Assembly (NCBI GenBank): GCA_016584305.1
Contig: JACEEZ010018248.1
Span: 56,426 to 120,425 of the forward strand
Source: Chionoecetes opilio
Lineage: Eukaryota; Arthropoda; Malacostraca; Decapoda; Majidae
Length of the DNA: 64,000 nucleotides
Reading direction: 5' to 3'
Part shown: in pieces, positions 11,013 through 23,505 of the stretch
Layout of the letters: each line of letters begins with the position of its first letter
Position numbering within the stretch: position 1 is the stretch's first letter
Notes under the pieces: model-generated
What the model was told of the DNA's origin: nothing
Database searches by the model: none
The model's input: the letters and a program-made list of their open reading frames with translations, nothing else
Translations under genes and position numbers: made by a program

Positions 11013-11175
11013 CAATTACATTGAAATTGTCATTTTTTCACGATTCTGGTGCAGTTTATCTGTTTTGGGAATCATTAAAAAGGTATGTTGCCATGTGTTG
11101 GTCCCTTTATCTTCTGGAGAGCCTATTTATACATAATCACAGGATGCAACCATGACTGAACAAGTGCTTTAAATG

Positions 11176-11188
11176 AGGTCAGTGACCT
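11176..11188. promoter_or_regulatory. Perfect IR1 nuclear-receptor palindrome
   Basis: AGGTCAGTGACCT, second of three such sites within 343 bp. Its outer flanks (GAGGTC…GACCTC) extend the symmetry by one base each side. Confidence 0.5.
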
Positions 11189-11329
11189 CAGAAAACAAAT
11201 TTATTGAAATACACATTTAGGTTATTGTGGTGTCCAGAACAGCTTGCATGAAATCGTGTTGTAAGATCATCTGTGCAACCTTAATTTTCAATGTGCACTG
11301 AACATAGTCTATAAGCTTAAAGTACAGTG

Positions 11330-11342
11330 AGGTCAGTTACCT
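11330..11342. promoter_or_regulatory. IR1 palindrome with one mismatch
   Basis: AGGTCAGTTACCT differs from the perfect palindrome at one position. It is the third site of the cluster. Confidence 0.4.
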
Positions 11343-11467
11343 CAGACACATGTATAGTACATACCGGTACATGTAATACACACACATTATCCATATCTTC
11401 TAAACAAGCTAAACAGCTTCTAAGAAGTTAGGTGTCCTGTGGCGTCTGCGTCCTTTTTTTTCTCCAT

Positions 11468-12330
11468 GAGAGGGTAGGCGGTAGCAGAATGGTTAGCGTC
11501 TCAGAGAGGCGTTCTCGATGACCCGATTTCGATCCCCGACGAAAAGCAAAATCTTTCTGCACCGTCGAGTGGCCTAAGAGCACTCATATTCCCTACCCAT
11601 TAACTCTACCTTCGATTGCGAGTGCATCGGAGAACACAGAGGGGCGGCATAAGCCTCTAATCACAGGCGTCACTATAAAAAAAATCTTACCTACGTTACC
11701 ACGGCCAAGGGCCAACCATCATAGCCCTCAAGTGAACGTCCAGTGCCTACCATACGAGCAGAGCTGGGCATTATTTAAATACAATTGTATTTAAATACAT
11801 TTGTGTATTTAGAAATATATTTATAAATACATTGGCTGTCATGTATTTAAATACAGTATTTAAATACTGTTATGAGTATTTAAATATATTGTATTTAAAT
11901 ACATTTAATATATAAGTGTAAATACTTTTTTATCAATAAATTTGGCCATAAACCCGCCCAACTATCTGGCAACCCTGATGTTACAGTGAACTAGTGTTTT
12001 CACTGGCAAGGAAATGTCCTGATTTCAAGGAAATTTAGGCTTGAGAAGGAAATTTCTATGGAAACCCAAAATCTAAGGAAATCCTAAGAAAAATCATTTT
12101 TTTCGGACATGTAAAAAAAAAAAGTATTTAAAATGCATTTAGAAATGTATTTAAATACAATTGATGTATTTAGTATTTAGTATTTAAATACATTCGTAAA
12201 ATGTATTTAGTATTTAGTATTTAAATACATTCAATGTATTTAGTGCCCAGCTCTGCATACGAGCCTTAGAAGTCACTGCCTACAGGTGCTATAGGCACAA
12301 ATGTAAAAAAAAATATAAATAAATGAAATC
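11468..12330 (+). mobile_element. tRNA-related SINE split by a hAT MITE
   Basis: A perfect A box TAGCAGAATGG lies at 11482-11492 and a near-perfect B box TTTCGATCC at 11527-11535, the spacing expected of a pol III promoter. The body continues to about 11758, is interrupted by the MITE at 11759-12255, and resumes ('ccttagaagtcactgcc') to an A-rich tail near 12306-12330. Confidence 0.7.
11759..12255. mobile_element. 497-bp hAT-type MITE with 8-bp target duplication
   Basis: The ends are CAGAGCTGGGCA and TGCCCAGCTCTG, exact inverted repeats. A perfect 8-bp direct repeat 'catacgag' flanks it (11751-11758 and 12256-12263). Subterminal regions are arrays of 'gtatttaaatac'. It lacks a transposase. 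The terminal sequence and 8-bp duplication are hallmarks of the hAT superfamily. Confidence 0.92.
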
Positions 12331-12812
12331 CACGTCTTTTTTTTTTTACATCCCATAGGATGCACAAGGGCACAAAAAAAGAGGTAACACAAAGCCCGCT
12401 TAGTTGCCAGTCCTTATAAAGCAGACAGTAAGATAATAATAAAGAAAGGGGGGTGGACCAATTTAGTTCGGGAGGTGTCTTGTCACTCTTCTCTCGAAAA
12501 GATTTAAGTCGTAGGAAGGTGGAAAAATAGAAACAGGAAGAGAGTTCCAGTTTACCAGTGAAAGGGATGGAAGAGTAAAGATACTGATTAACTCTTGCAT
12601 TAGGAAGATGGACTGAATAGGGATGAGAATGAGTAGAAAGTCTTGTGCAGCGAGGCCGCGGGAGGGGGGGAGGCATGCAGTTAGGAAGTTCAGAAGAGGA
12701 GTGAGCATGAAAATAACGGTAGAAGATAGCAAGAGAAGCAACATTGCGGCGGTGATTTAAAGATTGACGACAGTCAGTTAGAGGAGGGAGTTGATGAGAC
12801 GAAAAGCTTTTG
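12331..12812 (-). pseudogene. 5'-truncated BS-like LINE, 3' end
   Basis: This matches the 3' portion of the LINE at 19901-22416 and its detached tail at 18187-18370. The minus strand encodes the C-terminal residues (near 'NSLPVSIFPPSYDLNLF') with frameshifts, then a ~150-bp 3' UTR ending in 'catcctatgggatgt' and poly(A), seen as T on the plus strand. Because it is uninterrupted at 12500-12512 it serves as the empty site for the TTAA element at 18371. Confidence 0.85.
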
Positions 12813-13129
12813 ATGAATAATTTTCCGAACTACAATCAGCATTCTCTCTCTCTCTATGCCACTTTATGTCTTGATATCCTCGGCATGGTTGTGGAGAGCG
12901 TGAGGTAGATCAATCCTGCGCTGAATAAATGGTTTGGAGAGAGCAGGAAGGGTGGAAGGCTGAGAGACGAGCAGCGACACCTGGCTTATCCCTGTAATCC
13001 CTCACTACTGAGGCCTTGAGACGATCCTCTGTTTCACTGAGAGGGACTGAGAGGTGCCAGTTTGCCTATGCGAGTGAATATCATACGAATATAATTTTCT
13101 TTACGGATATTTTTCGCGGAAAAATATCA
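12813..13129. other. Anonymous sequence
   Basis: It contains a short (CT)n at 12844 and no recognised element or gene. Confidence 0.4.
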
Positions 13130-13790
<661 letters not shown>

Positions 13791-13997
13791 TGACATGAGT
13801 GACGAACGAGGGGGGGGGGGAGGATAAGCCATAACTCTTTCATTTTTGCTGCTGTTTTTTAAATACTATGTCACAAGCCTGCTCAAGTGCTCAACTAGCC
13901 TGATAATTTTTTCACATATTTCGATTTTTTTCGGAAATATTCGTGTGACGTGTTAACATGCTCAACATAGTGGGAATGTGAATAATGGTAATCAAAA

Positions 13998-13998
13998 A

Positions 13999-14032
<34 letters not shown>

Positions 14033-14036
14033 TATA

Positions 14037-14098
<62 letters not shown>
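13998..14098. repeat. (TA)n microsatellite
   Basis: About 100 bp of TA dinucleotides. Confidence 0.95.
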
Positions 14099-14109
14099 CG
14101 TTGGAGCCT

Positions 14110-14520
14110 ATAGCGCATGTAGGCTATTATTTTTCCTTGAGGACTCAGATGGTTGGCCCTGCACATTCTGGAGGGCTGTGATGGTTGGCCCTCACCCGTG
14201 ACGGTGCAGGCTGGATGTTTATTGTGACATCTGTGATGGTTTGTCCTGAGGCTCATGCTGCCATCTGGTGCCCTCCGCCGCAGTTGTAGTCGCAGTCGAA
14301 AGATGAGGTTCATGCAGCATATCGGTATCTTCGGCCATTCAACGATGGAAGAAACAGTTGCTCCTGGCGGGACTTGAACTCGGGATCTTGTACTCACAAC
14401 TACCAGGCTCTCATCCACCGCGTTAAAGATGGTCGATAGAGTTGCCCCCAGCAGTATTCGAACTCGGGACATCGATCTCACCACTCCAAGATGCTAACCA
14501 CTCGGCTACCGCTTCTCCCA
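14110..14520 (-). mobile_element. Dimeric tRNA-derived SINE
   Basis: On the minus strand two successive tRNA-like units occur. The first has a perfect A box TAGCCGAGTGG (complement of 14498-14508) and B box GTTCGAATA (14455-14463). The second has B box GTTCAAGTC (14371-14379). A long ORF reading through both on the minus strand is not protein-like. Confidence 0.7.
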
Positions 14521-14586
14521 TATACACAGGAATAAAAAAAACCTTGAATTAATTGATACAAAAGCATAATATATTTAGACAAAAAA

Positions 14587-15422
<836 letters not shown>

Positions 15423-15425
<3 letters not shown>

Positions 15426-16214
15426 ATCTATAATAATATAAGCGAAAGTGTGTCTGTCTGTCTGTCTGTGTGTGTGTGTGTGTGTGTGGTATAGGTTCCG
15501 CCCCCCGTGGCGCAATCACCTCATATGGCACATTTTTGGAACCGGGTTGACCAGGGGAAGGTCATAAGCCTACTTTGAGATGATTCGATCATTTTTTTTT
15601 TTTTTTTTTTTTTAGCAGCCTATTAGCGATAATTGTAAAAAAAAAAGTGGGTTGCGAGAATTGAGAAACCTTGATGTAGGGTGATGGGTAATGGGTGAGT
15701 GAATGGGTGGGGTGATGGGTAATGGGTTGGGGTGATGGGTGAGTGATGGGTGGGGGTGATGGGTGATGGGTGAGGGAATAGGTGGGGGGTGATGGGTAAT
15801 GGTAAATATAAGCGAAAGTGTGTCTGTCTGTCTGTCTGTCTGTGTATGTGTGGTGTGTGTGTGTGTGTGTGTCTGGTATAGGTTTCGCCCCCCCGTGGCG
15901 CAATCACCTCATATGGCACATTTTTGGAACCGGGTTGACCAGGGGAAGGTTTTAAGCCCAATTATGAGATGATCCGATCACTTTTTTTTTTTTTTTTTAG
16001 CAGCCTATTAGCGATAATTGTGAAAAAAAGTGGGTTGCGAGAATTGAGGAAACCTTGATGTAGGGTGATGGGTAATGGGTGAGTGAATGGGTGGGGTGAT
16101 GGGTAATGGGTGTGGGTGATGGGTGAGTGAATGGGTTGGGGGTGATGGGTGATGGGTGAGGGAATAGGTGGGGGGTGATGGGTAATGGTAAATATAAGCG
16201 AAAGTGTGTCTGTC

Positions 16215-16258
<44 letters not shown>

Positions 16259-16854
16259 TGGTATAGGTTCCGCCCCCTTTGGCGCAATCACCTCATGTGG
16301 CACATTTTTGGAACCGGGTTGACCAGGGGAAGGTTTTAAGCCCAAGTAGGGAGATGATCCGATCACTTTTTTTTTTTTTTTTAGCAGCCTATTAGCGATA
16401 ATTGTGAAAAAAAAAGTGGGTTGCGAGAATTGAGGAAACCTTGATGTAGGGTGATGGGTAATGGGTGGGGTGATGGGTAATGGGTGTGGGTGAGGGGTGA
16501 GTGAATGGGTGGGGGGTGATGGGTGATGGGTGAGGGAATGGTGGGGGGTGATGGGTAATGGGTGAGTGAATGGGTGTGTGGTGATGGTAATGGGTGAGTG
16601 AATGGGTGGGGGGTGATGGGTAATGGGTGAGTGAATGGGTGGGGGGTGATGGGTAATGGGTGAGTGAATGGGTGGGGGTAATACATACATTTCTACATCC
16701 ATGATTTCAGGAAATTTAGAAGGGGCTATCTGGAGAGTCCGTGTTTGGTGGGCCGAAGGCCTACCAAACACAGGTGGTGGGCCGAAGGCCCACCACCAAT
16801 AGCCCTCCGCAGGAGCTAGCCAAAAAGTCCGCCCGGAGGGCGGCTTTGCGGCTA

Positions 16855-16855
<1 letters not shown>
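15423..16855 (+). mobile_element. Non-autonomous Helitron with triplicated 5' module
   Basis: It begins TCTATCTATAATAATATAAG and ends GCGGCTAG followed by T. The last ~35 bp form a GC-rich hairpin (GCCCGGAGGGC) just before CTAG, as expected for a Helitron 3' end. The 5' module (ATAAGCGAAAG, TCTG/TG microsatellite, a 'gtggcgcaatcacctcatatggcac' block, poly(T), and 'atgggtaatgggtgagtg' minisatellite) occurs three times, with ATAAGCG near 15438, 15808 and 16194. No Rep/helicase is present. Confidence 0.8.
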
Positions 16856-16904
<49 letters not shown>

Positions 16905-16908
16905 ATTG

Positions 16909-16963
<55 letters not shown>

Positions 16964-16980
16964 AATAAATAAAAATATAT

Positions 16981-17027
<47 letters not shown>

Positions 17028-17053
17028 ATATATATACAGTATATATATATATA
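16856..17053. repeat. (TA)n tract between Helitrons
   Basis: TA dinucleotides separate two Helitron copies, so both apparently inserted into AT repeats. Confidence 0.9.
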
Positions 17054-17936
17054 TCTATATCTATAATAATATAAGCGAAAGTGTGTCTGTCTGTGTGTGT
17101 GTGTGGTATAGGTTCCGCCCCCCGTGGCGCAAACACCTCATATGGCACATTTTTGGAATCAGGTTGACCAGGGGAAGGTCATAAGCCCACTTATGAGATG
17201 ATCCGATCACTTTTTTTTTTTTTTTTTTTTTTAGCAGCCTATTAGCGAGAATTGTGGAAACAGAAGTGGGTTGCGAGAATTGAGGAAGCCTTGATGTAGG
17301 GTGATGGGTAATAGGTGAGTGAATGGGTGGGGTGATGGGTAATGGGTGTGGGGTGATGGGTGAGTGAATGGGTGGGGGGTGATGGGTGAGTGAATGGGTG
17401 GGGGGTGATGGTGATGGGTGAGGGAATAGGTGGGGGGTGATGGGTAATGGGTGAGTGAATGGGTGTGTGGTGATGGGTAATGGGTGAGTGAATGGGTGGG
17501 AGGTGATGGGTAATGGGTGAGTGAATGGGTGGGGGTGATGGGTAATGGGTGAGTGAATGGGTGTGTGGTGTTGGGTAATGGGTGAGGGAATGGGTGGGGG
17601 GTGATGGGTAATGGGTGAGTGAATGGGTGGGGGGTGATGGGTAATGGGTGAGTGAATGGGTGCGGGTGATGGGTAATGGGTGAGTGAATGAGTGGGGGGT
17701 GATGGGTAATGGGTGAGTGAATGGGTGGGGGGTGATGGGTAATGGGTGAGTGAATGGGTGGGGGAATACATACATTTCTACATCCATGATTTCAGGAAAG
17801 TTAGAAGGGGCTCTCTGGAGAGTCCATGTTTGGTGGGCCGAAGGCCCACCAAACACAGGTGGTGGGCCGAAGGCCCACCAATAGCCCTCCGCAGGAGCTA
17901 GCCAAAAAGTCCGCCCGAGGGCGGTTTTGCGGCTAG
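17054..17936 (+). mobile_element. Non-autonomous Helitron (single 5' module)
   Basis: Start TCTATATCTATAATAAT, end GCGGCTAG|T. It holds one 5' module and a long minisatellite of 'atgggtaatgggtgagtga' type units (about 17295-17765). A ~60-bp block at 17766-17825 ('ttctacatccatgatttcag') matches the TA-flanked MITE at 2416-2475. Two hairpins of the form 'ggtgggccgaaggcccacc' precede the 3' terminus. Confidence 0.82.
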
Positions 17937-18186
17937 TATATATATATATTATATATATATATATATTATATATATATATTATATACTAATGTATATATAG
18001 GAATAATATAATATATATATATAATTATTATATTATAATATATATTATATTTTATATATATTAATATATAAATATATATTAAACTAAATATTTATATATT
18101 ACATATATTTAATATACTATTTTTATATATATATAAAATTATTAATATATTTAAATATTTTTATATATACTATAATATATAAAAAC
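17937..18186. repeat. Degenerate AT-rich repeat
   Basis: An imperfect TA / ATTTA tract with no other feature. Confidence 0.85.
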
Positions 18187-18370
18187 CCGTAATTATTTTT
18201 TTTTTTACATCACAAAAGACTGCCAAAGGGGCAAAAAAAAAAAGGGGTAACACAAAGCCCCTTAGTTGCCAGTCCTATAAAAAAAGACAGTAAGAAAAAT
18301 AAAATTTAAAAAGGGGGGTGAGCCAATATAGTTCGGAGGTGTTTGTTACTCTTCTTTTAAAAAGATTTAA
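18187..18370 (-). pseudogene. Detached 3' tail of BS-like LINE
   Basis: The sequence matches the 3' UTR of the LINE copy at 12331-12500 and includes the codons next to DLNLF. It ends in TTAA (18367-18370), where the 1.53 kb element inserted; the rest of the LINE resumes at 19901. Confidence 0.85.
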
Positions 18371-18734
18371 AGAATCGCCCAAACCCCCTTTTTTTTTTTC
18401 CAAATTTATGTTGTTTTAAAAAACCCCAATCACCAAAAAAAATTTGTTTTCCAGGCCCTATTTCCGAAAAAAAACCACGATTTTTTGAAAAAAGCGCGCG
18501 AAAAAAAAAATTTTCCCCCTCCAACAGAGCTACGAATGTTATTGATGAGTAGAGGAGGAAACGCTCCAAGTAAACATCTGCTGACCCCGCGGCAAATGTT
18601 ATGAGGAGCGTTTGTACTTCGGGTCAGACAGTGAATGTGCAAAAACCCCCTTACACCAAAAACCCCCTTACACCAAAACCCCCTTTTACACACAACAACC
18701 CCCTTACACACAACAACTCCTTACACACGGTCGC

Positions 18735-19235
18735 CACCCTATGCGGCCGCCGTCCCCATGCGGCCGCCCGCATGATCCACATATATAGAGGGCAGTCGCG
18801 CGGAACAAACTATTGTTATACGTATATGTTTATTGTACGTTATGTTTAACATATATAATTATATGTTAAACACAAGATATGTCATAAGTTACTAACCTAA
18901 CCTCACTATAATCCCTACAAATTACTAACCTAACCTCACTATAACCCCCTGAAAGTTACTAACCTTACCTCACTATAACCCCTAAAAGTTACTAACCTAA
19001 CCTCACTATAAGTTACTAACCTAACCTCACTATAACTCCCTAAAAGTTACTATCCTAACCTCACTATAACCCCTAAAAGTTACTAACCTAACCTCACTAT
19101 AACCCCTAAAAGTTACTAACCTAACCCTACCATAACCCCCTAAAAGTTACTAACCTAACCTCACTATAACCCCCTAAAAGTTACTTATATTGCCGTAGGC
19201 GGCTGCATGGGGCCCGCGGCCGCATTGGGAATACA
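18735..19235. repeat. Nested segment with 33-bp telomere-like minisatellite
   Basis: About nine copies of a ~33-bp unit ('ttactaacctaacctcac' plus 'tataacccctaaaag') span 18890-19185. GC-rich 'atgcggccgc' motifs in opposite orientation bracket the array near 18740-18770 and 19200-19230, suggesting that it is an inserted foldback. Confidence 0.75.
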
Positions 19236-19329
19236 CCTTACACACAACAACCCCTTACACACAACAACCTCCTGACACACAACAATTGGTGATAGTGATG
19301 GTGGTGACACACAGCAACACAACAGCATC

Positions 19330-19348
19330 CGGTGAGTGTGTGTGGTGA

Positions 19349-19390
<42 letters not shown>

Positions 19391-19425
19391 AGTGTGTGTG
19401 TGTGTGTGTGTGGTGAGTGTATCAC
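19330..19425. repeat. (GT)n microsatellite
   Basis: GT-rich tract within the TTAA element. Confidence 0.9.
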
Positions 19426-19900
19426 TACAAATCCTTGCAAATTTCAACTTCCCGTTCCAATCTGCCCTAGTCCACCGCAATAATCTTTTCAACACATTTA
19501 ACGTTGTCGTATCAGTCGAAAACGTGTGCAAACTTTTCTCGAAAGGCACAGCTGTCTTGCTGCACCCCTAAAGGATGCATTCATGTGGCATATCGCAAAA
19601 AAAATCTATCAGAAACTCCCAAAAATCTTCATGTACTATATTTATCTCCTGTGTTTACGTGCTTCTGATCAGCGCGGGGAGAGGCCGCCTTCCTCCTGAT
19701 ACGTCACCGAGCCGTGGCGCATCGTCTGCCAGTTGCCAGCAGCGTTTTCGAAGCTCGGGGAATTTACAGATTTTGATTGCGCATTATTAAAAAACGGCTG
19801 ACTGGATGCAAAAAGTGACAACATATTGCTGATACACTCGATAATGGCTATATTCTAACTACATAAAATCAAGAATGATGAAATGGTCTAGACGATTACT

Positions 19901-22416
19901 TTAAGTCATAGGAGAGTGGAAAAATAGAAACAGGAAGAGAGTTCCAGAGTTTACCAGTGAAAGGGATGAAAGAGTAAAGATACTGATTAACTCCTGCATT
20001 AGGAATTAAGATGGACAGAATAGGGATGAGAATGAGTAGAAAGTCTTGTGCAGCGAGGCCGCGGGAGGGAGGGGGTGGAGGCATGCAGTTAGCAAGTTCA
20101 GAAGAGTAGTGAGCATGAAAATAACGGTAGAAGAGAGCAAGAGAAGCATCATTGCGGCGGTGATTTAAAGATTGAAGAAAGTCAGTCAGAGGAGAGGAGA
20201 GGAGTTGATGATTCAAAAAGCTTTTGACTCAACCCTGTTTAGGAGAGCTGTATGAGTGGATCCTCCCCAAACATGTGAGACATACTCCATACATGGGCGG
20301 ATAAGGCCCCTGTAGAGAGCAAGCAATTGGGAGGGAGAAAAAAAAGGACGGAGACGCCACAGGACACCTAACTTCTTAGAAGCTGTTTTAGCTAGAGATG
20401 AGATGTGAGATTTCCAGTTCAAATTTTTAGTAAAGGATAGTCCTAGAATGTTCATTGTAGAAGAAGGAGACAGTTGAGTGTCATTGAAGAAGAAGGGATA
20501 GTTATCTGGTAGGTTTTGTCGAGTAGTTAGGTGAAGAAATTGGGTTTTTGAGGCATTGAACAAAACAAGGTTTGCTTTGCCCCAATCAGAAATTATAGCA
20601 AGATCAGAAGTTAGGCGCTCGGTGGCATCTCTCCGTGAATCACTTAGTTCCTGTTGAGTTGGACGTATAATAAATGACGTTGAAAAATGCAGGGTAGAAT
20701 CATCAGCGTAGGAGTGGATAGGACTTTGAGTTAGACTTAGAAGATCATTAATGAATAATAGAAAGAGAGAGGGTCAGAACCCTGGGGAACACCACTATTG
20801 ATAGATTTAGGAGAAGAACAATGTCCGTCTACAGTAGCTGCAATAGAACAGTTTGAAAGGAAACTTAAGATGAAGTTACAGAGAATGATAGAAACCGAAT
20901 GAGGGTAGTATGGAAATTAATGATTTGTGCCAAACTCTATTAAAAGCTTTTGATATGTCAAGGGCAACAGCAAAAGTTTCACCGAAACCCCTAAAGGGGG
21001 ATGACCAAGATTCAGTTAGGAAAGCTAGAAGATCGCCAGTAGATCGCCCTTTACGGAAACCGTACTGACGATCAGATAGAAGATTGTGAGGAGATAGATG
21101 CTTAAGTATATTCTTATTAAGTATAGATTCAAAAACTTTAGAAAGGTAGGAAATCAAAGCTATAGGACGGTAGCTTGATGGATTAGAACGGTCACCTTTC
21201 TTAGGAACAGGTTGGATGTGAGCAAACTTCTAGCAAGAAGGAAAGGTGGAAGTAGATAGACAAAGACGGAAAAGTTTGACCGGGCAGGGTGCAAGCACAG
21301 AAGCATAGTTTTTGAGAACAATAGGAGGGACTCCGTCAGGACCGTAAAGCCTTCCGAGGATCTAGGCCAGAAAGGGCAAAGAAAACATCATTACGAAGGA
21401 TCTTAATGACAGGCATAATATAGTCAGAGGGTAGAGGAGAAGGAGGAACAAGCCTTTCATCAACCAGAGTGGAATATTCAGCAAAGGTTTGAGCGAAGAG
21501 TTCAGCTTTAGAAGTAGATGAAACAGCTGTGGAGCCATCTGGGTGAAGCATAGGAGGGAAAGATGAAGAAGAAAAATTGTTAGAGATGTTATTAGCTAGA
21601 TGCTAGAAGTCACGAAAGGAATTTGATTCAGAAAGATTTTGACGTTTTCTATGAATGAAAGAGTTTTTGGTAAGTTGAAGTAAAGATTTGGCATGATTAC
21701 GGGCATAAATATAAAGGGCATGAGTTTCAGGAGATGAATGCTTACGGTACCGTTTGTGAGCCACCTCTCTATCTCGGACAGCATGAGAACAAGCAGAGTT
21801 AAACCAAGGTTGACGGGCTTTAGGATTAGAGAAAGTGTGTGGAATGTACGCCTCCATACCAAAGACTATGACCTCAGTTATGCGCTCTGCACAAAGAGAT
21901 GGGTCTGATGACGTGGAAGCAGTAATCATTCCATGAAAAATCAGAGTAGTACTGCCTTAGGTCTTCCCACTTAGCTGAGTTGAAGTGCCAGAAGCACCTC
22001 CGCTTAGGTGGGTTCCGAGGCGGCACCGGAGCGATAGGACAGGTTACAGTAATAAGATTGTGATCGGAGGAACCCAACGGAGAGAATAGTTTCACAGAGT
22101 AAGCAGAAGGGTTAGTAGTTAGGAAAAGATCAAAAATGTTGGGCGTGTCTCCAAGGCGGTCAGGAATACGGGTAGGGTGCTGCACCAGCTGCTCTAGGTC
22201 TTGGAGGATAGAAAAGTTGTAGGCTTGTTCACCAGGTTGGTCAGAGAAAGAAGATGATAGCCAAAGCTGGTGGTGAACATTGAAGTCCCCAAGAAAGGAA
22301 ATTTCTGCTAAAGGAAAATGAAATGAGATGTGCTCCACTTTTGATGTTAAATAGTCGAAGAATTTTACATTGTCAGAGGAGTTAGGTGAGAGATACACAA
22401 CACAGATAAATTTAGT
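19901..22416 (-). pseudogene. BS/Jockey-like LINE, ORF2 (endonuclease and RT), degenerate
   Basis: Non-LTR retrotransposon read leftwards. The 5' end is truncated inside the apurinic-type endonuclease, which still shows FLGDFNVHH and SSDHNLI (21874-22398). A linker follows (21336-21929). The reverse transcriptase shows FRKGRSTGDLL and LDISKAFNRVWH (20876-21157), GVPQGS near 20790, the catalytic YADD (about 20700-20711), and the thumb/C-terminal region with WKSHISSLAKTASKKLGVL (20213-20563). Frame changes occur between all blocks, and roughly 10 nt are missing just after GVPQGS, so it is inactive. Its extreme 3' end lies at 18187-18370. The family is very common in decapods, from memory. Confidence 0.93.
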
Positions 22417-22431
22417 AAGTAAGTTTAGTAA

Positions 22432-22434
<3 letters not shown>

Positions 22435-22517
<83 letters not shown>
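22435..22517. repeat. (TA)n microsatellite
   Basis: TA tract separating the truncated LINE from the next element. Confidence 0.9.
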
Positions 22518-22521
<4 letters not shown>

Positions 22522-22755
22522 GGTGGTCCAAAAAGACTAACTTTCGAATTCATTTGCTCCCCGCCTTTTTTTCTTTTCCTCTTGCTGAGAAAAAAGATAA
22601 ATCAAATTTCAGCATGATTGTGCAATATTTAGTGGTGGCTCAATGTGTCTGAAGTTTCTGCTAGCCTGTTTCTGAGTGTCATACCATATGCCTTGGTTCT
22701 GGGATGTTGATGAGAGCAGAGTCCTAACGTCGAGCATTCGCTTTTTCTTCCACAG

Positions 22756-23273
22756 ATGTCGAAAAACCGTGTCTTTTATGTACTTGGCTCGGAGGACGCC
22801 ATCCCGGGGAACAAACTCCCTTCCTCCGTCCAAGTGCTCAGCGTTTTCCTCCATAACCACCTCAACCTCAAGATGAAGAGGGCTGAGAGTGCCAAAGTGG
22901 TGGTGGGAGAGGTCCTTGTGTTCTGGGACAAGGCGAGGATCCCTACACAACGACAGGAGAAGATCCTGGCTAAGGTCCAGGCCCTGCATGACCGCTGGAA
23001 GGGCTTGAAGAAATATCAGGGACGGCAGACACAGACGCAGAGGACCAACGAGAAGAGGTTCAAGACGGACATGGGCAACCTGTTCGATGTGGCTCATGCA
23101 GACGTCTTGAAACTCATCAAGAACCCAGAGGACCGAGACTTCCTCCTCGTCCAGCGGGATCTCGGGCGGAAGGGGTCATTGGGGTCGGTGGACCTTGTGC
23201 TGGTGCGGAAGGAGGAAGCGGCCCAGAAGAAGAAGGAGGCGGATGCAAGGCAAAATGGGGCCTTCTTCTCTTC
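22756..23273 (+). CDS. Exon-like ORF of an uncharacterised repetitive family, 3' disrupted
   Basis: About 170 residues of convincing protein start at the ATG that follows a polypyrimidine tract and CAG (splice-acceptor-like, 22738-22755). Visible features are 'IPGNKLPSSVQVLSVFLHN', 'VLVFWDKARIPTQRQEKIL', 'LFDVAHADVLKLIKNPED' and 'RKGSLGSVDLVLV'. From memory, proteins of this kind recur in many copies in arthropod and cnidarian genomes and are probably mobile-element encoded; their function is unknown to me. GC content is well above the surroundings. The frame then runs into a ~28-bp minisatellite, so the natural C-terminus is lost. The upstream 'agggtggtccaaaaag' (22519) could be an element end. 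Confidence 0.6.
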
Positions 23274-23505
23274 CCTTGCCTCTTATCATCACCTTCTCTT
23301 CCCTTGCCTCGTATCATCACCTTCTCTTTCCTTGCCTCTTATCATCACCTTCTCTTCCCTTGCCTCTTATCATCACCTTCTCTTCCCTTGCCTCGTATCA
23401 TCAACTTCTCTTTCCTTGCCTCTTATCATCACCTCCTCTTCCCTTGCCTCTTATCATCATCTCTTCCTTTGCCTCTTATCATCACCTTCTCTCCTCTGCC
23501 TCCAA
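23262..23505 (+). repeat. 28-bp minisatellite
   Basis: About eight units of 'ccttgcctcttatcatcacc' plus 'ttctcttc'. The ORF reading through it (FFSSLASYHHLL-type repeats) is not natural protein. Confidence 0.9.

Larger units (their letters stand above)
18371..19900. mobile_element. TTAA-flanked element, copy I (1530 bp)
   Basis: TTAA flanks both ends (18367-18370, 19901-19904). The termini are inverted: AGAATCGCCC at the left and the complement of AGTAATCGTC at the right. Copy II (54517-56310) shares both ends and ~350 bp of internal sequence at each side. The LINE paralogue at 12500-12512 has a single TTAA at this point, proving the insertion. The middle holds C-rich and (GT)n repeats and a nested telomere-like minisatellite. 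TTAA targets suit piggyBac or Kolobok-type transposases, neither of which is encoded here. Confidence 0.85.

Noticed and set aside
13912..14484. 190-residue minus-strand ORF
   Set aside because: It spans a SINE and a (TA)n tract, has no domain, and its residues reflect tRNA-like boxes.
15962..17856. Long minus-strand ORFs (up to 269 residues) rich in HPPPIHSPITH
   Set aside because: They read the Helitron minisatellite and poly(T). The repeat unit explains the open frames.
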